Assembly: GCF_016862915.1 (NCBI RefSeq)
Contig: NZ_BONW01000005.1
Span: 1 to 64,000 of the forward strand
Origin: Plantactinospora endophytica
GTDB taxonomy: Bacteria > Actinomycetota > Actinomycetes > Mycobacteriales > Micromonosporaceae
Direction: 5' to 3'
DNA length: 64,000 bases
Positions 63,659 to 64,000 of this stretch are shown piece after piece (position 1 is the stretch's first letter; every line of letters starts with the position of its first letter). The notes beneath the pieces were generated by a model, which saw nothing but the letters and a program-made list of their open reading frames with translations, made no database searches and was not told the DNA's origin. A program made the translations under genes and the position numbers.

Positions 63659-64000
63659 ATGACGCAGCGTGGCCGGAGCGACGGTCGGCCGAAGGCGGGC
63701 CACCGTGCTCCAGGGCGTCCACGCGAGGACTCGTCCGCGCGTCGGCTCCGGCTCCGTGCCGTGATCGAACCGGTGGTCACCGCCGCCGGCTACGACCTGG
63801 AGGACCTTTCGGTGTCCCGGGCCGGCCGGCGGTACGTGGTCCGGGCCGTGGTGGACGGCGACGGCGGGGTGAGCCTCGACGCGGTGGCGGACGTCTCCCG
63901 ACTCCTCTCCAAGGCGCTCGACCAGGCAGAGGAGACCGGCGGCGACCTGGTCGCCGGGGAATACCAGCTCGAGGTCAGCTCCCCCGGAGTCGACCGGCCG
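63659..64000 (+). CDS. rimP: Ribosome maturation factor RimP (partial, runs off window)
   Basis: The first 114 codons of RimP, needed for 30S subunit maturation. [39 protein letters not shown] and [13 protein letters not shown] are diagnostic. The N-terminal 30 residues are basic. ATG at 63659 after GGGGCGGAG. The frame is open at the right edge; in related genomes nusA follows. Confidence 0.95.
   Translation, partial: MTQRGRSDGRPKAGHRAPGRPREDSSARRLRLRAVIEPVVTAAGYDLEDLSVSRAGRRYVVRAVVDGDGGVSLDAVADVSRLLSKALDQAEETGGDLVAGEYQLEVSSPGVDRP

Overview
The window is about 72% GC (an estimate by eye). It is gene-dense, has many GTG and leaderless starts, and carries typical actinobacterial families: DUF397/XRE-DUF5753 pairs, DivIVA, an F420-type Ddn protein, a mycoredoxin, and CBM2-bearing secreted proteins. 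The most likely source is a filamentous actinomycete of the Micromonosporaceae; the family assignment is an inference. The backbone follows, with insertions, the gene order known from Mycobacterium tuberculosis around Rv2898c to Rv2842c: yraN, comM, dprA, rpsB, tsf, pyrH, frr, cdsA, rlmN, dxr, rip1/rseP, ispG, a GNAT gene, the glnA/aldehyde dehydrogenase/SDR/map cluster, then rimP.

Region by region. 0.2-5.8 kb holds the DNA-uptake and processing genes dprA, comM and yraN on the minus strand. yraN is separated from comM by a threonine-aldolase-like gene and two decayed genes, an SMP-30/gluconolactonase pseudogene and a regulator remnant. A 58-nt ungapped module with DnaA-box-like elements lies upstream of both comM and yraN. 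5.9-15.8 kb runs forward: a membrane protein, the translation genes rpsB, tsf and frr with pyrH, then cdsA with a very long repetitive N-terminus, rlmN, and a DivIVA-like protein with duplicated terminal domains. 15.9-23.7 kb is accessory: a DUF2631-like membrane protein, a metallo-beta-lactamase/Rieske fusion, a phytoene-desaturase-like oxidoreductase with a TetR repressor, a divergent MMPL exporter with a clear palindromic operator between them, and an acetyltransferase. 23.8-27.5 kb is the isoprenoid (MEP) operon dxr-rseP-ispG.

27.6-42.35 kb is an inserted carbohydrate and cell-surface region between ispG and its usual GNAT neighbour. It has a PadR regulator with its palindromic operator, a secreted CotH-kinase/CBM2 protein in an operon with a VTC-domain protein and a DUF4956 membrane protein, and a galactan-utilisation locus. 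The galactan locus contains two secreted GH53 endo-galactanases, a GH42 beta-galactosidase, a sugar ABC transporter without its own ATPase, and a LacI repressor. Four copies of a TGKGAGCGCTCMCA operator tie it together. Galactan would be cut outside the cell, imported as galacto-oligosaccharides, and hydrolysed by the intracellular GH42 enzyme.

42.4-53 kb holds a GNAT protein, an old yellow enzyme, an SLC1 symporter, a DUF998 membrane protein with a coupled 36-residue ORF, a methyltransferase next to a PAS-GGDEF-EAL protein, a DUF456 protein, and an XRE-ImmA/IrrE peptidase with a partner protein. 53.2-61.7 kb carries a gamma-glutamylation pathway for amines (APC permease, glutamine-synthetase-like ligase, aldehyde dehydrogenase), a DUF397/XRE pair, a mycoredoxin, an SDR, methionine aminopeptidase and a VIT1-type metal transporter. 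61.8-64 kb ends with an F420-type oxidoreductase, a DUF4439 protein, a lipoprotein and the start of rimP. I saw no tRNA or rRNA genes, CRISPR arrays, insertion sequences or phage genes.
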